DNA of 64,000 bases from Gammaproteobacteria bacterium. GTDB lineage: Bacteria > Pseudomonadota > Gammaproteobacteria > Burkholderiales > Rhodocyclaceae. The stretch is taken from assembly GCA_018825305.1 (NCBI GenBank), contig JAHJEO010000016.1, positions 62,001 through 126,000 on the forward strand, read 5' to 3'. Both the position numbers and the translations under genes were made by a program. The notes under the pieces are model-generated. The model was not told where the DNA came from. It saw only the letters and a list, made by a program, of their open reading frames with translations, and made no database searches. Positions 24,399-33,474 of this stretch are shown piece after piece; positions within the stretch are counted from its first letter, which is position 1; the number at the start of each line of letters is the position of its first letter.

Positions 24399-25235
24399 AT
24401 GTATCTCAGCCACTTCAGCCTCACCGAGGCGCCCTTCGGCATCACGCCCGACACCAGCTTCATCTATTCGGCCGACGCCCACCAGGAAGCGCTCAACACC
24501 CTGCTGATCGGGCTCAACAGCGGCGAGGGTTTCATCAAGATCACCGGTGAGGTCGGTACCGGCAAGACGCTGCTGTGCCGGCGCCTGCTGGCGACGCTGG
24601 GTGACGATCACGTGGTCGCCTACCTGCCCAATCCAATGCTCGAGCCGCGTACCCTGTTGCTGGCCATCGCCGAGGAACTCGGTCTCAAGCTCAAGGGCAT
24701 GGACTACCATTTTCACCTGATCAAGGAACTCAACTCCCATCTGCTGGAGCTTGCCGGCCAGGGCAAGACGGTGGTGGTGTGCATCGACGAGGCGCAGTGC
24801 ATGTCGCTGGAAAGCCTGGAGGCCCTGCGCCTGCTGTCCAACCTCGAAACCGAGAAGCGCAAGCTGATGCAGGTGCTGCTGTTCGGCCAGCCCGAGCTCG
24901 ATGCCAAGCTCTCGGATCCATCGGTGCGGCAGTTGCGCCAGCGCATCGTCTACCACTACCGCATGCCCGGCCTCAAGCAGCGTGAACTCGGTCATTATTT
25001 GGCCCATCGCCTGCGCATCGCCGGCCACCCCGGCGGCAATGTCTTCGATCCTTCGGCGGCGCGCATGCTCTACTGGCTGTCGCGCGGCACGCCGCGCCTG
25101 GTGAACGTGCTGGCGCACAAGGCGCTGCTGGCAGCCTTCGGCGAGGGCAAGCATGTCGTGGGGACAAAGCACATGCGTCTGGCCGGCAAGGACACCGAAG
25201 GCGCCTATTCCCTGCGCTGGTGGCAGCTTTGGTAA
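24399..25235 (+). CDS. mshM: MSHA biogenesis ATPase MshM (ExeA/GspA family)
   Basis: AAA-type ATPase of 278 residues. Walker A GEVGTGKT lies at 50-57 and Walker B VVVCIDEAQ at about 124-132. The N-terminus YLSHFSLTEAPFGITPDTSFIY is characteristic of the ExeA family. No peptidoglycan-binding domain or membrane anchor is present, unlike GspA, so it is probably cytoplasmic. It may help place or assemble the secretin. It is followed 19 bases later by mshN. Confidence 0.94.
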   Translation: MYLSHFSLTEAPFGITPDTSFIYSADAHQEALNTLLIGLNSGEGFIKITGEVGTGKTLLCRRLLATLGDDHVVAYLPNPMLEPRTLLLAIAEELGLKLKGMDYHFHLIKELNSHLLELAGQGKTVVVCIDEAQCMSLESLEALRLLSNLETEKRKLMQVLLFGQPELDAKLSDPSVRQLRQRIVYHYRMPGLKQRELGHYLAHRLRIAGHPGGNVFDPSAARMLYWLSRGTPRLVNVLAHKALLAAFGEGKHVVGTKHMRLAGKDTEGAYSLRWWQLW

Positions 25236-25254
25236 CCGCGGCAGGATTGCACCG

Positions 25255-26457
25255 ATGAGCCTCGTCAACAAGATGCTGCGCGACCTGGATGCACGCCGCG
25301 CCGGCGACGCCGAACGCGGTGTGCTGCCGATGGCGGTTACGGCGATGGAGGCTGAAGTACGTGTGCCGCGCAGCCGCATTGCCACCTTGTTTGCGATTGC
25401 GATAACGGCGGCCGGTGGCGTGGCCGTCTACCTCGGGTATATGCCAGCGGCCGACCCGCCGCCGGCGGTGGTCGCGACAGTCGTGCCGGCTGCGCTGCCG
25501 GCCCCCGCCCCGCTTCTTGCGCCGTCCCAGGCTGAAACAGCCCCCGCGACCGCAGCGCCATCCCCGGTCCCGGGCGGCATGACTCCCGCTGCGGCAGCAC
25601 CGACACCCGCTGTGGTCTCCGCCGAGCCGCCAGCCATAACCGCCAAGCCGCCCCGGCCTGACCTGAGCTTTCCCGACCTGCTCAGCCCGTCATTGAAACT
25701 GGACGCCATTATCGATTCGCCCCCTGCTGCGGCCAGGCCCGCCAACGCGAAGCCGCCGCTTGCCTCCAAGTCGCCCCCTGCACCTGCACCCGCACCTAAG
25801 GTGCCATTGCCGGCAGTCGAAAAACCGCCGACCGAACCGGTGCGCGCCGTGCCGGAACCGCAGATCGAGAAGCAGGTGCGTCTGCCCAGCGCCGCCGACA
25901 AGGCCGAGGCCGAATTCCGCCGCGGCCAGATCGCCCAGCGCCAGGGGGCGGCGGACGATGCGACGGCCCGTTATCGTGCTGCGCTGGCCGAGCAGGTCGA
26001 GCACATCGCCGCGCGGCAGGGCTTGGCCGGCCTGCTGATCGAGCGGCGCCGCTTCGACGAGGCGGAGGAGGTTTTGCGCGGCGGCCGCGCGCTGTTCCCG
26101 CAGCAGCCCTTCTGGCCGATGACCCTCGCCCGCCTCAAGGTCGAACGCGGCGAAGCCGCCGCTGCCCTCGACATCCTCAGTCAGCAGGCGGCGGCCGGCG
26201 AGGCCAGCGCGGATTTCCTGGGCTTTCATGGCGCCTTGCTGCAGCGCTTCGGGCGAACCGCCGAAGCGGCCGAACGCTATGCCGCCGCCACCCGGCTGGC
26301 ACCGAACGAGGCGCGCTGGTGGGCGGGCATGGGCATCGCTCTGGAAGGCGGAGGGCGTGCCGCAGAAGCGCGCAGTGCCTTCGAGCGCGCGCGCAGCCTG
26401 CCGGGCCTGCCGGCGGAACTCGCCGCCCATGTCGAGCAGCGGCTGCGCGCCAGATAG
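25255..26457 (+). CDS. mshN: MSHA biogenesis TPR protein MshN
   Basis: Bitopic protein of 400 residues. The MSLVNKMLRDLDARR start is the MshN/GspB-type motif. One transmembrane helix (about 42-61) is followed by a long Pro/Ala-rich linker (about 65-215) and tetratricopeptide repeats to the C-terminus. It probably spans the periplasm and acts with MshM. The mshI-N series ends here, where an opposite-strand gene ends only one base away. Confidence 0.9.
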   Translation: MSLVNKMLRDLDARRAGDAERGVLPMAVTAMEAEVRVPRSRIATLFAIAITAAGGVAVYLGYMPAADPPPAVVATVVPAALPAPAPLLAPSQAETAPATAAPSPVPGGMTPAAAAPTPAVVSAEPPAITAKPPRPDLSFPDLLSPSLKLDAIIDSPPAAARPANAKPPLASKSPPAPAPAPKVPLPAVEKPPTEPVRAVPEPQIEKQVRLPSAADKAEAEFRRGQIAQRQGAADDATARYRAALAEQVEHIAARQGLAGLLIERRRFDEAEEVLRGGRALFPQQPFWPMTLARLKVERGEAAAALDILSQQAAAGEASADFLGFHGALLQRFGRTAEAAERYAAATRLAPNEARWWAGMGIALEGGGRAAEARSAFERARSLPGLPAELAAHVEQRLRAR

Positions 26458-26458
26458 T

Positions 26459-26851
26459 TCAGGTGCCGGCGGGCCGCGATTGTTCCGCCGTGTTGAGCTT
26501 GCTGATTGCCCACGGCCGCAGGTGGGCGAGCGGGCCGGTCAGGTTGGCCCAGGTATCCATGTTGCGGTGGCGGATCTTTTCGCGGGCAATCGGTTCGGCC
26601 CGCAGGTAGGAATGGATCTGGTCGCTGATGAGTTCGCGCGCCTTGTCCTCGGCGGCGGTCAGCACGCTGCGCTGGGCATCGCGCGCGGCAAAGTCGTCGG
26701 ACAGCAGGTAGGGCAGGGCTATCGTCGCCAGTCGCGCCACTTCGCGCAACGCGTCGGCGCGACGGATGAGCGCGATCTGGCCGTCGCACTTGGTGACGAA
26801 GTGGCGCGATTCGAGGCGGATGAGGTGGCGTTCTGTGGGGTCGCGGGCCAT
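26459..26851 (-). CDS. Hypothetical protein, opposite strand inside the MSHA locus
   Basis: Open frame of 130 residues from an ATG at 26851 (a GTG at 26917 would give 152). It lacks signal peptide and membrane segments; the sequence is helical and charge-rich (RLESRHFVTKCDGQIALIRR, REVARLATIALPYLL). The complementary frame has the Val/Gly/Arg/His pattern usual for antisense of real genes, which supports this strand. No family recognised and no clear ribosome binding site. Converges with mshN and is divergent from mshQ. Confidence 0.5.
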   Translation of the reverse strand: MARDPTERHLIRLESRHFVTKCDGQIALIRRADALREVARLATIALPYLLSDDFAARDAQRSVLTAAEDKARELISDQIHSYLRAEPIAREKIRHRNMDTWANLTGPLAHLRPWAISKLNTAEQSRPAGT

Positions 26852-26956
26852 GACGAGCAGTGTGCGGACAGGAATGGCTGATCCTAGAACAAACGCAGCG
26901 TGTCGTCCATGGCGCACGACCGTGAAAAAAGCACTATGGGCCTGCTGGCGATCGGC

Positions 26957-26969
26957 CTAGAATTTCAAG
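26957..26969 (+). promoter_or_regulatory. Possible promoter element ahead of mshQ
   Basis: CTAGAATTTCAAG contains a TAGAAT -10-like box and recurs exactly at 59000-59012 upstream of metG. It lies in the 235-base gap between the opposite-strand hypothetical gene and mshQ. The gap otherwise shows nothing recognisable. Confidence 0.3.
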
Positions 26970-27086
26970 CCATGCATTCCTTTAGTCATCCGCGTTCAAA
27001 ATCCAACCCTGCGGTATCGCGGTGTTAATGGAAGCAAAGCGGGAATGTCGGCGAATGCCGGGGCGGGACTCCGTGGAGTTGTAACC

Positions 27087-30000
27087 ATGCGACTCATCAT
27101 CTCAGTCGTTTTTCTCCTTCTGGCCGGCCAGGCACAGGCAGCCACTTTGCTGGGGCAGTATCGGCTGGAGGATCTGCAATGGACCGGGGCGGCCGGCGAA
27201 GTTGCGGACAGCAGCGGCAACAATCGCCATGGCCAGGCCATCGGCAGCCCGCTGGCGTCGCCCGTGCTGGTCGTACCAGCGCGGCCGGGTGTGCCGGGAA
27301 CCTGCGCCTACGGCAGTTTTCCCGGACCGGTCGGCAATGGCGGCGCGCTGAGCATTTCCGGTCTGCCGGTGAGCCTGGCGGCCGGTGCGAAGACCAGCGT
27401 GTCCTTCTGGATGTACTGGGACGGTACCGAAAACGCCATGCCCATTGGCTGGAATCGGCACGACCTCTGGCTGGTCAGCGGCTATTTCGGATTCAATACC
27501 GGCAACAGCGATGTCTTCGGCATCAGTTCGGCTGGCCTGGCCAATGGCTGGCACCACGTGACCGCGATATTCACCAACAACAACGTGGCAGCCAACGCGC
27601 TGTACATCGACGGTGTTGCTCAAGTACTGACCCAGCTAAGGAGTTCCCCCTCCAATCCAAACGCGGTCGTCAATTCCACTTTGCGAATCGGGGGCTGGCA
27701 GACCGACACCAACTACCGCTTCTCCGGCCGCATCGACGAAGTCAAGGTTTACGACGGGCAACTCACCCCGGCAGAGATTACGGCGGTTTATAACGAAACC
27801 CATACCTGCGCCCCGCGCCTGATCCTGGATTGGCAGTTGGACGAGTGCAGTCTCGGCAGCGTCGTCGGGGAGGTGCTTGACGCCAGCGGCAGTGGCAACC
27901 ACGGCACGCCGCAGGGTACTGCGAACACCGTTTCCGGGCGAGTTTGCAAAGGCGGCGTTTTCAACGGCGCATCCCCGACCCGCATCGAGCCGACGAGCAA
28001 CTTTGCCGACACCATCGCCAACGATTTCACGATCGCCTTCTGGGCCAATCCGTCGGTGACGCACCAGATAGATGCCCAGGCGACTACCGGTACGGGTGGC
28101 GTCAGCGGCCAACGCTACGCACTCTATCCGGCACAGGGCACCACAACCTGGGGCGCCGGACATGCGGGTGCCGGAATTTCGGTGGGAACCAACGGTGTTT
28201 CCGTCTATGAACATGCCGCGAGCTACATGCCGGCGCTGCTCTCATGGACCGGGGCGGTGAGCGGCTGGACGCATGTCGCCGTGGTCTATCAGGCGCGGCA
28301 GCCCAGGCTCTATATCAACGGCAGTTTGGTGGCGACGGGACTGACCAGCACCTACGCCAATGTCCATCCGGGATTGCGCGGCACCGGCGATCCGAGCGAC
28401 AACGATGGCGGCGCGGGCGGAGGACGCTGGGGCTGGTACAGCGGGGGCCTGGATGAGTTTCGCATCTATGACGGGGCGTTGAATGCGGGGCAGGTCGCCG
28501 CCATCGCGGTGCCGGCGGGACGCAGTTGCGCGTCCTGTGCCACGCTGGCCCATTACCGGCTGGAAGAGGCGCTCTGGGCAGGCGTCGCCGGCGAGGTCAA
28601 GGATTCGAGCGGCAACAACCGCCATGGTCAGGCGCTGACGTCGCCCCTGCCGGTGCCGGCAACCGCGGCCCCTGCCCGCGCCGGGAATCCCGGCACCTGC
28701 GGCTATGGCGGTTTCGTCGGCGGTGCGCTGAACCTGCCGGTGGCCGCCAACACGGCAGCCGGCGCCAAGACTACGGTCTCGTTCTGGATGTATTGGAATG
28801 GCATCAACAGCGTCATGCCCATCGGCTGGTTTCGCCATGACCTCTGGCTGACCGGCGGCAATTTCGGTTTCAATACGGCGAGCAGCGACGTGTTCGGCAT
28901 CAGCACTGCCGGGCTGGCCAACCGCTGGGTCCATGTTTCGGCCGTGTTCACCAATGGCAGCGTGACATCCAACAAGCTTTACATCGACGGCGTGTCGCAG
29001 CCACTGACGCAGCGACAGGGGTCACCGTCGGCCGCGAATGCAGTGGTCAATGCCAACCTGCGCGTCAGCGGCTGGCAATCCGATGGTGGCTATCGCTTCC
29101 GCACAAGCATCGATGAGGTAAACGTTTTCGATGGCGAGATGACGCAGAGCCAGGTTCTCGCCCAGTTCAACGCCACCCATCCCTGCGGCGGCGCGCCGGA
29201 CCATATCGAACTGGTGCACGATGGCGCGGCGCTCACCTGTACGCCCAAGGCAGTGACGGTTCTGGCTTGCACCACCGCGGCATCCTGCGTTGGCGTGCCG
29301 GCCAACCAGTATGCCGCCGGCACCTTCCAGATTGCCTTGAACCCCATCGCCGGTGCCACATGGTGCGCCGACGCCCAGTGCGCCACGCCCCTGCCGAACC
29401 CCGCCACGGTGTCGAATGGCGCCATCGTCTACCTCAGGGACCCCAGTGTGCGTACCGACCGCATGGTCGGAACGTCAAGTTCGGCAGCCAACACGACCAT
29501 CCAATGCAGCAACACGGCGACGGCGGCAGCAATGAATGCGACGACCGAATGCGACGTCGCCTACGCCGATGCCGGATTCATATTCAATGTATCCGACCAC
29601 AAGGCCGAGACCGCCCAGAACATCACCGTCAGCGCGGTGAAGAAGTCCGACAGCAGCCCCGCCTGTGTGCCGGCCTTTGCCGGTGTTTCCAAACCGGTGA
29701 ATTTCAAGTGTGCCTATGTCAATCCCGCCAGTGGCACCCTGCCGGTGCGCGCCAACGGCGTGGCGCTCAATGCCGGCAACAATGCTTCCTCTGCCTGCGA
29801 TGCCGCCGGTCGCGACGTGTCTCTGGCCTTCGATGCCAGCGGTGTCGCGCCGATGACCGTCAACTATGCCGATGTTGGCAAGATGGCGCTGTCCGCCCGC
29901 TATGCCCCGACGGGCGGTACCGATGCCGGGCTGGTGATGACGGGCACCGACGATTTCATCGCCGCGCCTACCGACTTTTCCGTCACAACCATCGGACCCT

Positions 30001-31187
30001 TCGTTGCCGGGACACAGTTCAATGCCACGGTGACCGCGCGCAATGCCGCCGGCACGGCGACGCCGAACTTCGGCCAGGAAGGCGAGACGGTGACACTGGC
30101 GCTGGGCAGTCGTATCGAACCCGCCGGTGCCAACGCCTGCCCCAACGCGCCCTGCGACGGCGCGGTCGCAGGGGGAGTGACCGCGCCCTGGTCCGGCGGC
30201 GCCACGACGGCGACCAATGTCACCTACTCGGAAGTCGGAACCATGACGCTGCGGGCGACGCTGGCAAGCGGCGATTACCTCAGTGCGGGACTGACCCCCG
30301 CCGCCATCGGAACCAGCGCCACCACCGGGCCCTTCGTGCCTGCGTATTTCGAAACGGCGGTGACGCAAGGCTGCGTCGCCGGCGCCTTCACCTACTCGGC
30401 CCAGCCCTTCAAGGTCGACGTCACGGCAAAGAACGCTGCCGGTGCAACCACGGTCAATTACTCCAGCCTGCCCCCGTGCGCGGCCTGTTCCAGGGATGTG
30501 ACATTGCAGGATCCACTGTTGACGGCCAACTTCAACAGCACCAACACTGTCCTTGCCACGACCTTTACCAACGGCGTCGGCAGTCGCGCTGATGTTGCCT
30601 ACACCCTGCCGACGCCGACCACGGCACCGACGGCCATCACCCTGCGGGCGATCGACGCCTTGGCTACGCCCAGCGTCAGCTCGCTAGGGCATGCCGAGGG
30701 CCTGGCCTCGGTGCGCAGTGGCCGGATGCGGCTGTCGAATGCCAATGGCTCGGAACTGCTCGACCTGCCGCTACCCCTGACAATCCAGTACTGGGCCGGC
30801 CCGGCCACCGGCTGGACCACGCATGCCAGCGACAGCTGCACGCCGATCCAGCCTGCGAACTTCGCCTTGGTCTTCGGCGGGGCCGGCAACAATCTGGTGG
30901 CGTGCGAAACCGCGGTGACGGTGGCCGGCACGCCGCCGAACTACACGGTGACGTTGCTGCGCCCGGGTGCCGGCAATGCCGGGTGGACGGACCTGACGCT
31001 CAACCTTGCCGCGGCGGCGGGCAACACCTGCACGGCCATCGGTGGCCCCGGCCCGACGGCAACGTCCGCCAACCTGCCCTGGCTGCGCTTCGACTGGAAG
31101 GGTGCCGGCCCCGCCAACCCGACGGCACGGGCGACCTTTGGCATCGTCAAATCCGGCCCGGTGATCCATCGCAGGGAAATGTACTGA
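27087..31187 (+). CDS. mshQ: MshQ-type giant exported protein with LamG domains
   Basis: Exported protein of 1366 residues, the largest of the MSHA locus. A signal peptide (MRLIISVVFLLLAGQAQA) precedes three concanavalin/LamG-like domains at about 22-241, 242-486 and 487-700. The first and third are clear duplicates of one another. The C-terminal half has the Cys-rich and Ig-like segments usual in MshQ (LTCTPKAVTVLAC and repeated VTARNAAGTATPNF-type strands). It may be a pilus-associated adhesin or tip protein; this is inference from domain type. The start has GGAG 8 bases upstream. The stop overlaps the next prepilin start. Confidence 0.9.
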   Translation: MRLIISVVFLLLAGQAQAATLLGQYRLEDLQWTGAAGEVADSSGNNRHGQAIGSPLASPVLVVPARPGVPGTCAYGSFPGPVGNGGALSISGLPVSLAAGAKTSVSFWMYWDGTENAMPIGWNRHDLWLVSGYFGFNTGNSDVFGISSAGLANGWHHVTAIFTNNNVAANALYIDGVAQVLTQLRSSPSNPNAVVNSTLRIGGWQTDTNYRFSGRIDEVKVYDGQLTPAEITAVYNETHTCAPRLILDWQLDECSLGSVVGEVLDASGSGNHGTPQGTANTVSGRVCKGGVFNGASPTRIEPTSNFADTIANDFTIAFWANPSVTHQIDAQATTGTGGVSGQRYALYPAQGTTTWGAGHAGAGISVGTNGVSVYEHAASYMPALLSWTGAVSGWTHVAVVYQARQPRLYINGSLVATGLTSTYANVHPGLRGTGDPSDNDGGAGGGRWGWYSGGLDEFRIYDGALNAGQVAAIAVPAGRSCASCATLAHYRLEEALWAGVAGEVKDSSGNNRHGQALTSPLPVPATAAPARAGNPGTCGYGGFVGGALNLPVAANTAAGAKTTVSFWMYWNGINSVMPIGWFRHDLWLTGGNFGFNTASSDVFGISTAGLANRWVHVSAVFTNGSVTSNKLYIDGVSQPLTQRQGSPSAANAVVNANLRVSGWQSDGGYRFRTSIDEVNVFDGEMTQSQVLAQFNATHPCGGAPDHIELVHDGAALTCTPKAVTVLACTTAASCVGVPANQYAAGTFQIALNPIAGATWCADAQCATPLPNPATVSNGAIVYLRDPSVRTDRMVGTSSSAANTTIQCSNTATAAAMNATTECDVAYADAGFIFNVSDHKAETAQNITVSAVKKSDSSPACVPAFAGVSKPVNFKCAYVNPASGTLPVRANGVALNAGNNASSACDAAGRDVSLAFDASGVAPMTVNYADVGKMALSARYAPTGGTDAGLVMTGTDDFIAAPTDFSVTTIGPFVAGTQFNATVTARNAAGTATPNFGQEGETVTLALGSRIEPAGANACPNAPCDGAVAGGVTAPWSGGATTATNVTYSEVGTMTLRATLASGDYLSAGLTPAAIGTSATTGPFVPAYFETAVTQGCVAGAFTYSAQPFKVDVTAKNAAGATTVNYSSLPPCAACSRDVTLQDPLLTANFNSTNTVLATTFTNGVGSRADVAYTLPTPTTAPTAITLRAIDALATPSVSSLGHAEGLASVRSGRMRLSNANGSELLDLPLPLTIQYWAGPATGWTTHASDSCTPIQPANFALVFGGAGNNLVACETAVTVAGTPPNYTVTLLRPGAGNAGWTDLTLNLAAAAGNTCTAIGGPGPTATSANLPWLRFDWKGAGPANPTARATFGIVKSGPVIHRREMY
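27150..27809 (+). repeat. MshQ LamG domain duplication, unit 1
   Basis: Encodes residues 22-241. It aligns throughout with unit 2 (residues 487-700), sharing DSSGNNRHGQA, SFWMYW, MPIGW.RHDLWL, FGFNT.(N/S)SDVFGIS.AGLAN and LYIDGV.Q.LTQ. Confidence 0.85.
28545..29186 (+). repeat. MshQ LamG domain duplication, unit 2
   Basis: Encodes residues 487-700, the partner of 27150-27809. A third, more divergent LamG domain lies between the two, so the duplicates are not adjacent. Confidence 0.85.
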
Positions 31188-31726
31188 TGTGCCGACACGG
31201 GTATCGCCGGCGCCGCATGGCATTGCACGGATCGAAGTGTGTCGCAGGCTTCACCCTGGTGGAACTGGTGGTGGTGCTGATCCTGGTGGGCATACTGGCG
31301 GCCGTCGCCGGCCCCCGCTTTGTCGACCGCACTGCCGAGCAGCGCGGTTTTCGGGATGCTGCCAAGGCGGCGATCCAGCATGCGCGCCATGTCGCGGTGG
31401 CGAGCCGGCGCTTCGTCTGCGTGATCCTGACGCCCGGCCCCGGCCCCGCCGGCCTGCTGGGATTGCGCATGGATACCAATGAACCGGAGGCGGTGGCGGC
31501 CATCAATTGCGCCACGAATGTCGCCATGCCGGTGGCCGACCGCAACTGCGCCAACCCCAACGAGGTCTGCGCGCCCAACGGCGTTACGCTCGGCGGCGGC
31601 GGCGTGATATTCGACGCCCTGGGCCGCTCTGTGACTGCGCCCAATGTGCTGGCGGCCGTGGTCAATGTGGCCATCACCGGCCAGCCGAACATCACCGTGC
31701 AGCCGGAAACCGGCTACGTGCAATGA
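31187..31726 (+). CDS. mshC: MSHA minor prepilin MshC-like (GspH type)
   Basis: Prepilin of 179 residues. Leader peptide ends in KCVAG, then FTLVELVVVLILVGILAAVAGPRF, with Glu5. The globular part carries GspH-like features and several Cys residues. The ATG at 31187 overlaps the mshQ stop; an alternative ATG at 31217 gives a shorter leader MALHGSKCVAG. By position and sequence it fits MshC, a minor pilin that may start pilus assembly. Confidence 0.88.
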   Translation: MCRHGYRRRRMALHGSKCVAGFTLVELVVVLILVGILAAVAGPRFVDRTAEQRGFRDAAKAAIQHARHVAVASRRFVCVILTPGPGPAGLLGLRMDTNEPEAVAAINCATNVAMPVADRNCANPNEVCAPNGVTLGGGGVIFDALGRSVTAPNVLAAVVNVAITGQPNITVQPETGYVQ

Positions 31727-32220
31727 AATCCGTCCTTCATCGACCGATCGCCGCGCGCGGCATGTCGTTGATCGAGGTGATCGTGTTCATCGTCATCGTC
31801 TCGGTGGCGCTGGCCGGGGTGCTGGGTTCGTTCAACCTGGCGACCGGCACCAGCGCCGATCCGCTGGTGCGCAAGCAGGCGCTGGCGGTGGCCGAGGCCA
31901 TGCTCGAGGAAATACTGGGCAAGGACTTCACCAACCCGCCGGGCGGATTCACGCCGGCCGTGCCGGGCAACCCGACCCAGGCCGAACGCCTGAGCATGGA
32001 CGACGTTACCGACTACAACATGACCGGCGCCTGGTCGTGGACCGTGCGCAGCCTGGCCGATGTTGTCAACGATATTCCCGGCTTGCAGCTTTATACGGTC
32101 AGGGTGGCGGTGGCGCCGCTGGTGTTTAACGGCGTGGCCGGCCAGCAGGTGACGGTGACGGTGACCAGCCCGACGCAGCCGGTGGCCCTGGTCGGTTTCC
32201 GCGCCAACTCCACCCTATGA
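31723..32220 (+). CDS. mshD: MSHA minor prepilin MshD (PilV/GspI type)
   Basis: Prepilin of 165 residues. Leader MKSVLHRPIAARG, then MSLIEVIVFIVIVSVALAGVLG, with Met at +1 and Glu5. The VRKQALAVAEAMLEEIL segment is the standard PilV/GspI-like helix. ATG at 31723 overlaps the mshC stop by 4 bases and its own stop overlaps mshO, so translation through mshC-D-O is coupled. Confidence 0.88.
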   Translation: MKSVLHRPIAARGMSLIEVIVFIVIVSVALAGVLGSFNLATGTSADPLVRKQALAVAEAMLEEILGKDFTNPPGGFTPAVPGNPTQAERLSMDDVTDYNMTGAWSWTVRSLADVVNDIPGLQLYTVRVAVAPLVFNGVAGQQVTVTVTSPTQPVALVGFRANSTL

Positions 32221-33047
32221 CCAGGACACTGACCATGTCGACGCGCCGGTCCGCAGGTTTCACCATGGTGGAAATGGTGGTCGCCATCACCATCACCGCC
32301 ATCATCGGCGGCATGGTCGCCGTATTCATCAGCCGACCGATCGAGGGCTACGTTGCCAGCGTGCGGCGCGCCGACCTGACCGACGCCGCCGACGGCGCCC
32401 TGCGCCGCATCGCCCGCGACGTGCGCACGGCCCTGCCCAACAGCCTGCGCCACGAGGCCGGCGGCAGCAACCAGTGCTTCGAGTTCCTGCCGACCGTCGG
32501 TGGCGGCCGCTATCGCATGGCACAGACCGACCTTGGTGCCGGCGACATTCTCAACTTCGCCGCGGCCGATGTTTCCTTCGATGTCCTTGCCGGCACCAAT
32601 CTGCCGAACTTTGCCGCCGCCACCCACCACGCCGTGATCTACAACCTCGGCATACTCGGTGCCGATGCCTACAACGCCGCCAACCTCAACCGTGCCGCCA
32701 TTCGCAACACCGCGACGGCGGCCAACATCGTGCTCACTGCCGGCAACCAGTTTCCTTTCGAGTCGCCGGGCCGGCGTTTTCATGTGATCCCCGATTTCTC
32801 GGTCATCTATTCTTGCGCCGGTGGCGAACTGCGCCGCAGCGTCCGGGCGATCACCGCCGCGCAACTGGTCGGCTGTCCCCTGCCCGGGGTCGGCGACCTG
32901 CTGGTGAGCAACGTCAGCGCCTGTTCCTTCAGCTATACGCCGGGGGTTTCGGCGCGCAACGGCCTTTTGGGCATGACGCTGCAACTGACCCTGGCCGGCG
33001 AATCGGTACAGATCTACCAGGAAGTGCAGGTCGACAATGTGCCCTGA
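32217..33047 (+). CDS. mshO: MSHA minor prepilin MshO (PilW/GspJ type)
   Basis: Prepilin of 276 residues. Leader ends in TRRSAG, then FTMVEMVVAITITAIIGGMVAVFIS, with Glu5. The long globular part contains the RRADLTDAADGALRRIARDVR helix typical for MshO. Cysteine pairs are at about 88 and in SCAGG...GCPLPG. Overlaps mshD by 4 bases and mshP by 11 bases. Confidence 0.9.
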   Translation: MTRTLTMSTRRSAGFTMVEMVVAITITAIIGGMVAVFISRPIEGYVASVRRADLTDAADGALRRIARDVRTALPNSLRHEAGGSNQCFEFLPTVGGGRYRMAQTDLGAGDILNFAAADVSFDVLAGTNLPNFAAATHHAVIYNLGILGADAYNAANLNRAAIRNTATAANIVLTAGNQFPFESPGRRFHVIPDFSVIYSCAGGELRRSVRAITAAQLVGCPLPGVGDLLVSNVSACSFSYTPGVSARNGLLGMTLQLTLAGESVQIYQEVQVDNVP

Positions 33048-33468
33048 CCGGCCCTGGCGCGCGCGCGGCTTCGCGCTGATTTCGGCGATATTCATCCTGG
33101 TGGTGCTGTCGGCGCTGGCTGGCTTCATCGCCACGGTGTCGACCACCCAGCATGTCGGTTCGGCCCTCGATGTCATGAGCGCCCGGGCTTTCCAGGCGTC
33201 CCGGGCGGGGCTTCAATGGGGCCTGTTCCAGGCATTGCAGCCGGCACCGAGTTGTGTCGCCAGCGCCGACATCGGCAACTTCAACGGCATCGCGGTGACG
33301 GTGCAATGTACCGAACTGGCAACCGGCAACGGAGTCGAGGCCGGCCTCGGCAGCCTCTACCGCGTCACCGCCATCGCCTGCGCTCCGGCGGCGGGAACGA
33401 CCTGCCCCGGACCGGCGGGCGCCAACGGCTATGTCGAACGGCGCATGACCGCACTCGCGGAACGGTAA
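33037..33468 (+). CDS. mshP: MSHA biogenesis protein MshP (PilX/GspK-like)
   Basis: Prepilin-like protein of 143 residues. Leader MCPDRPWRARG, then FALISAIFILVVLSALAGFIATV. The usual Glu5 is replaced by Ser (FALIS), as in MshP and GspK/PilX-type tip subunits, which cap the fibre. The SARAFQASRAGLQWG helix is the PilX signature. It starts inside mshO and ends 7 bases from the convergent comF. Last gene of the MSHA locus. Confidence 0.87.
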   Translation: MCPDRPWRARGFALISAIFILVVLSALAGFIATVSTTQHVGSALDVMSARAFQASRAGLQWGLFQALQPAPSCVASADIGNFNGIAVTVQCTELATGNGVEAGLGSLYRVTAIACAPAAGTTCPGPAGANGYVERRMTALAER

Positions 33469-33474
33469 GGTGTT

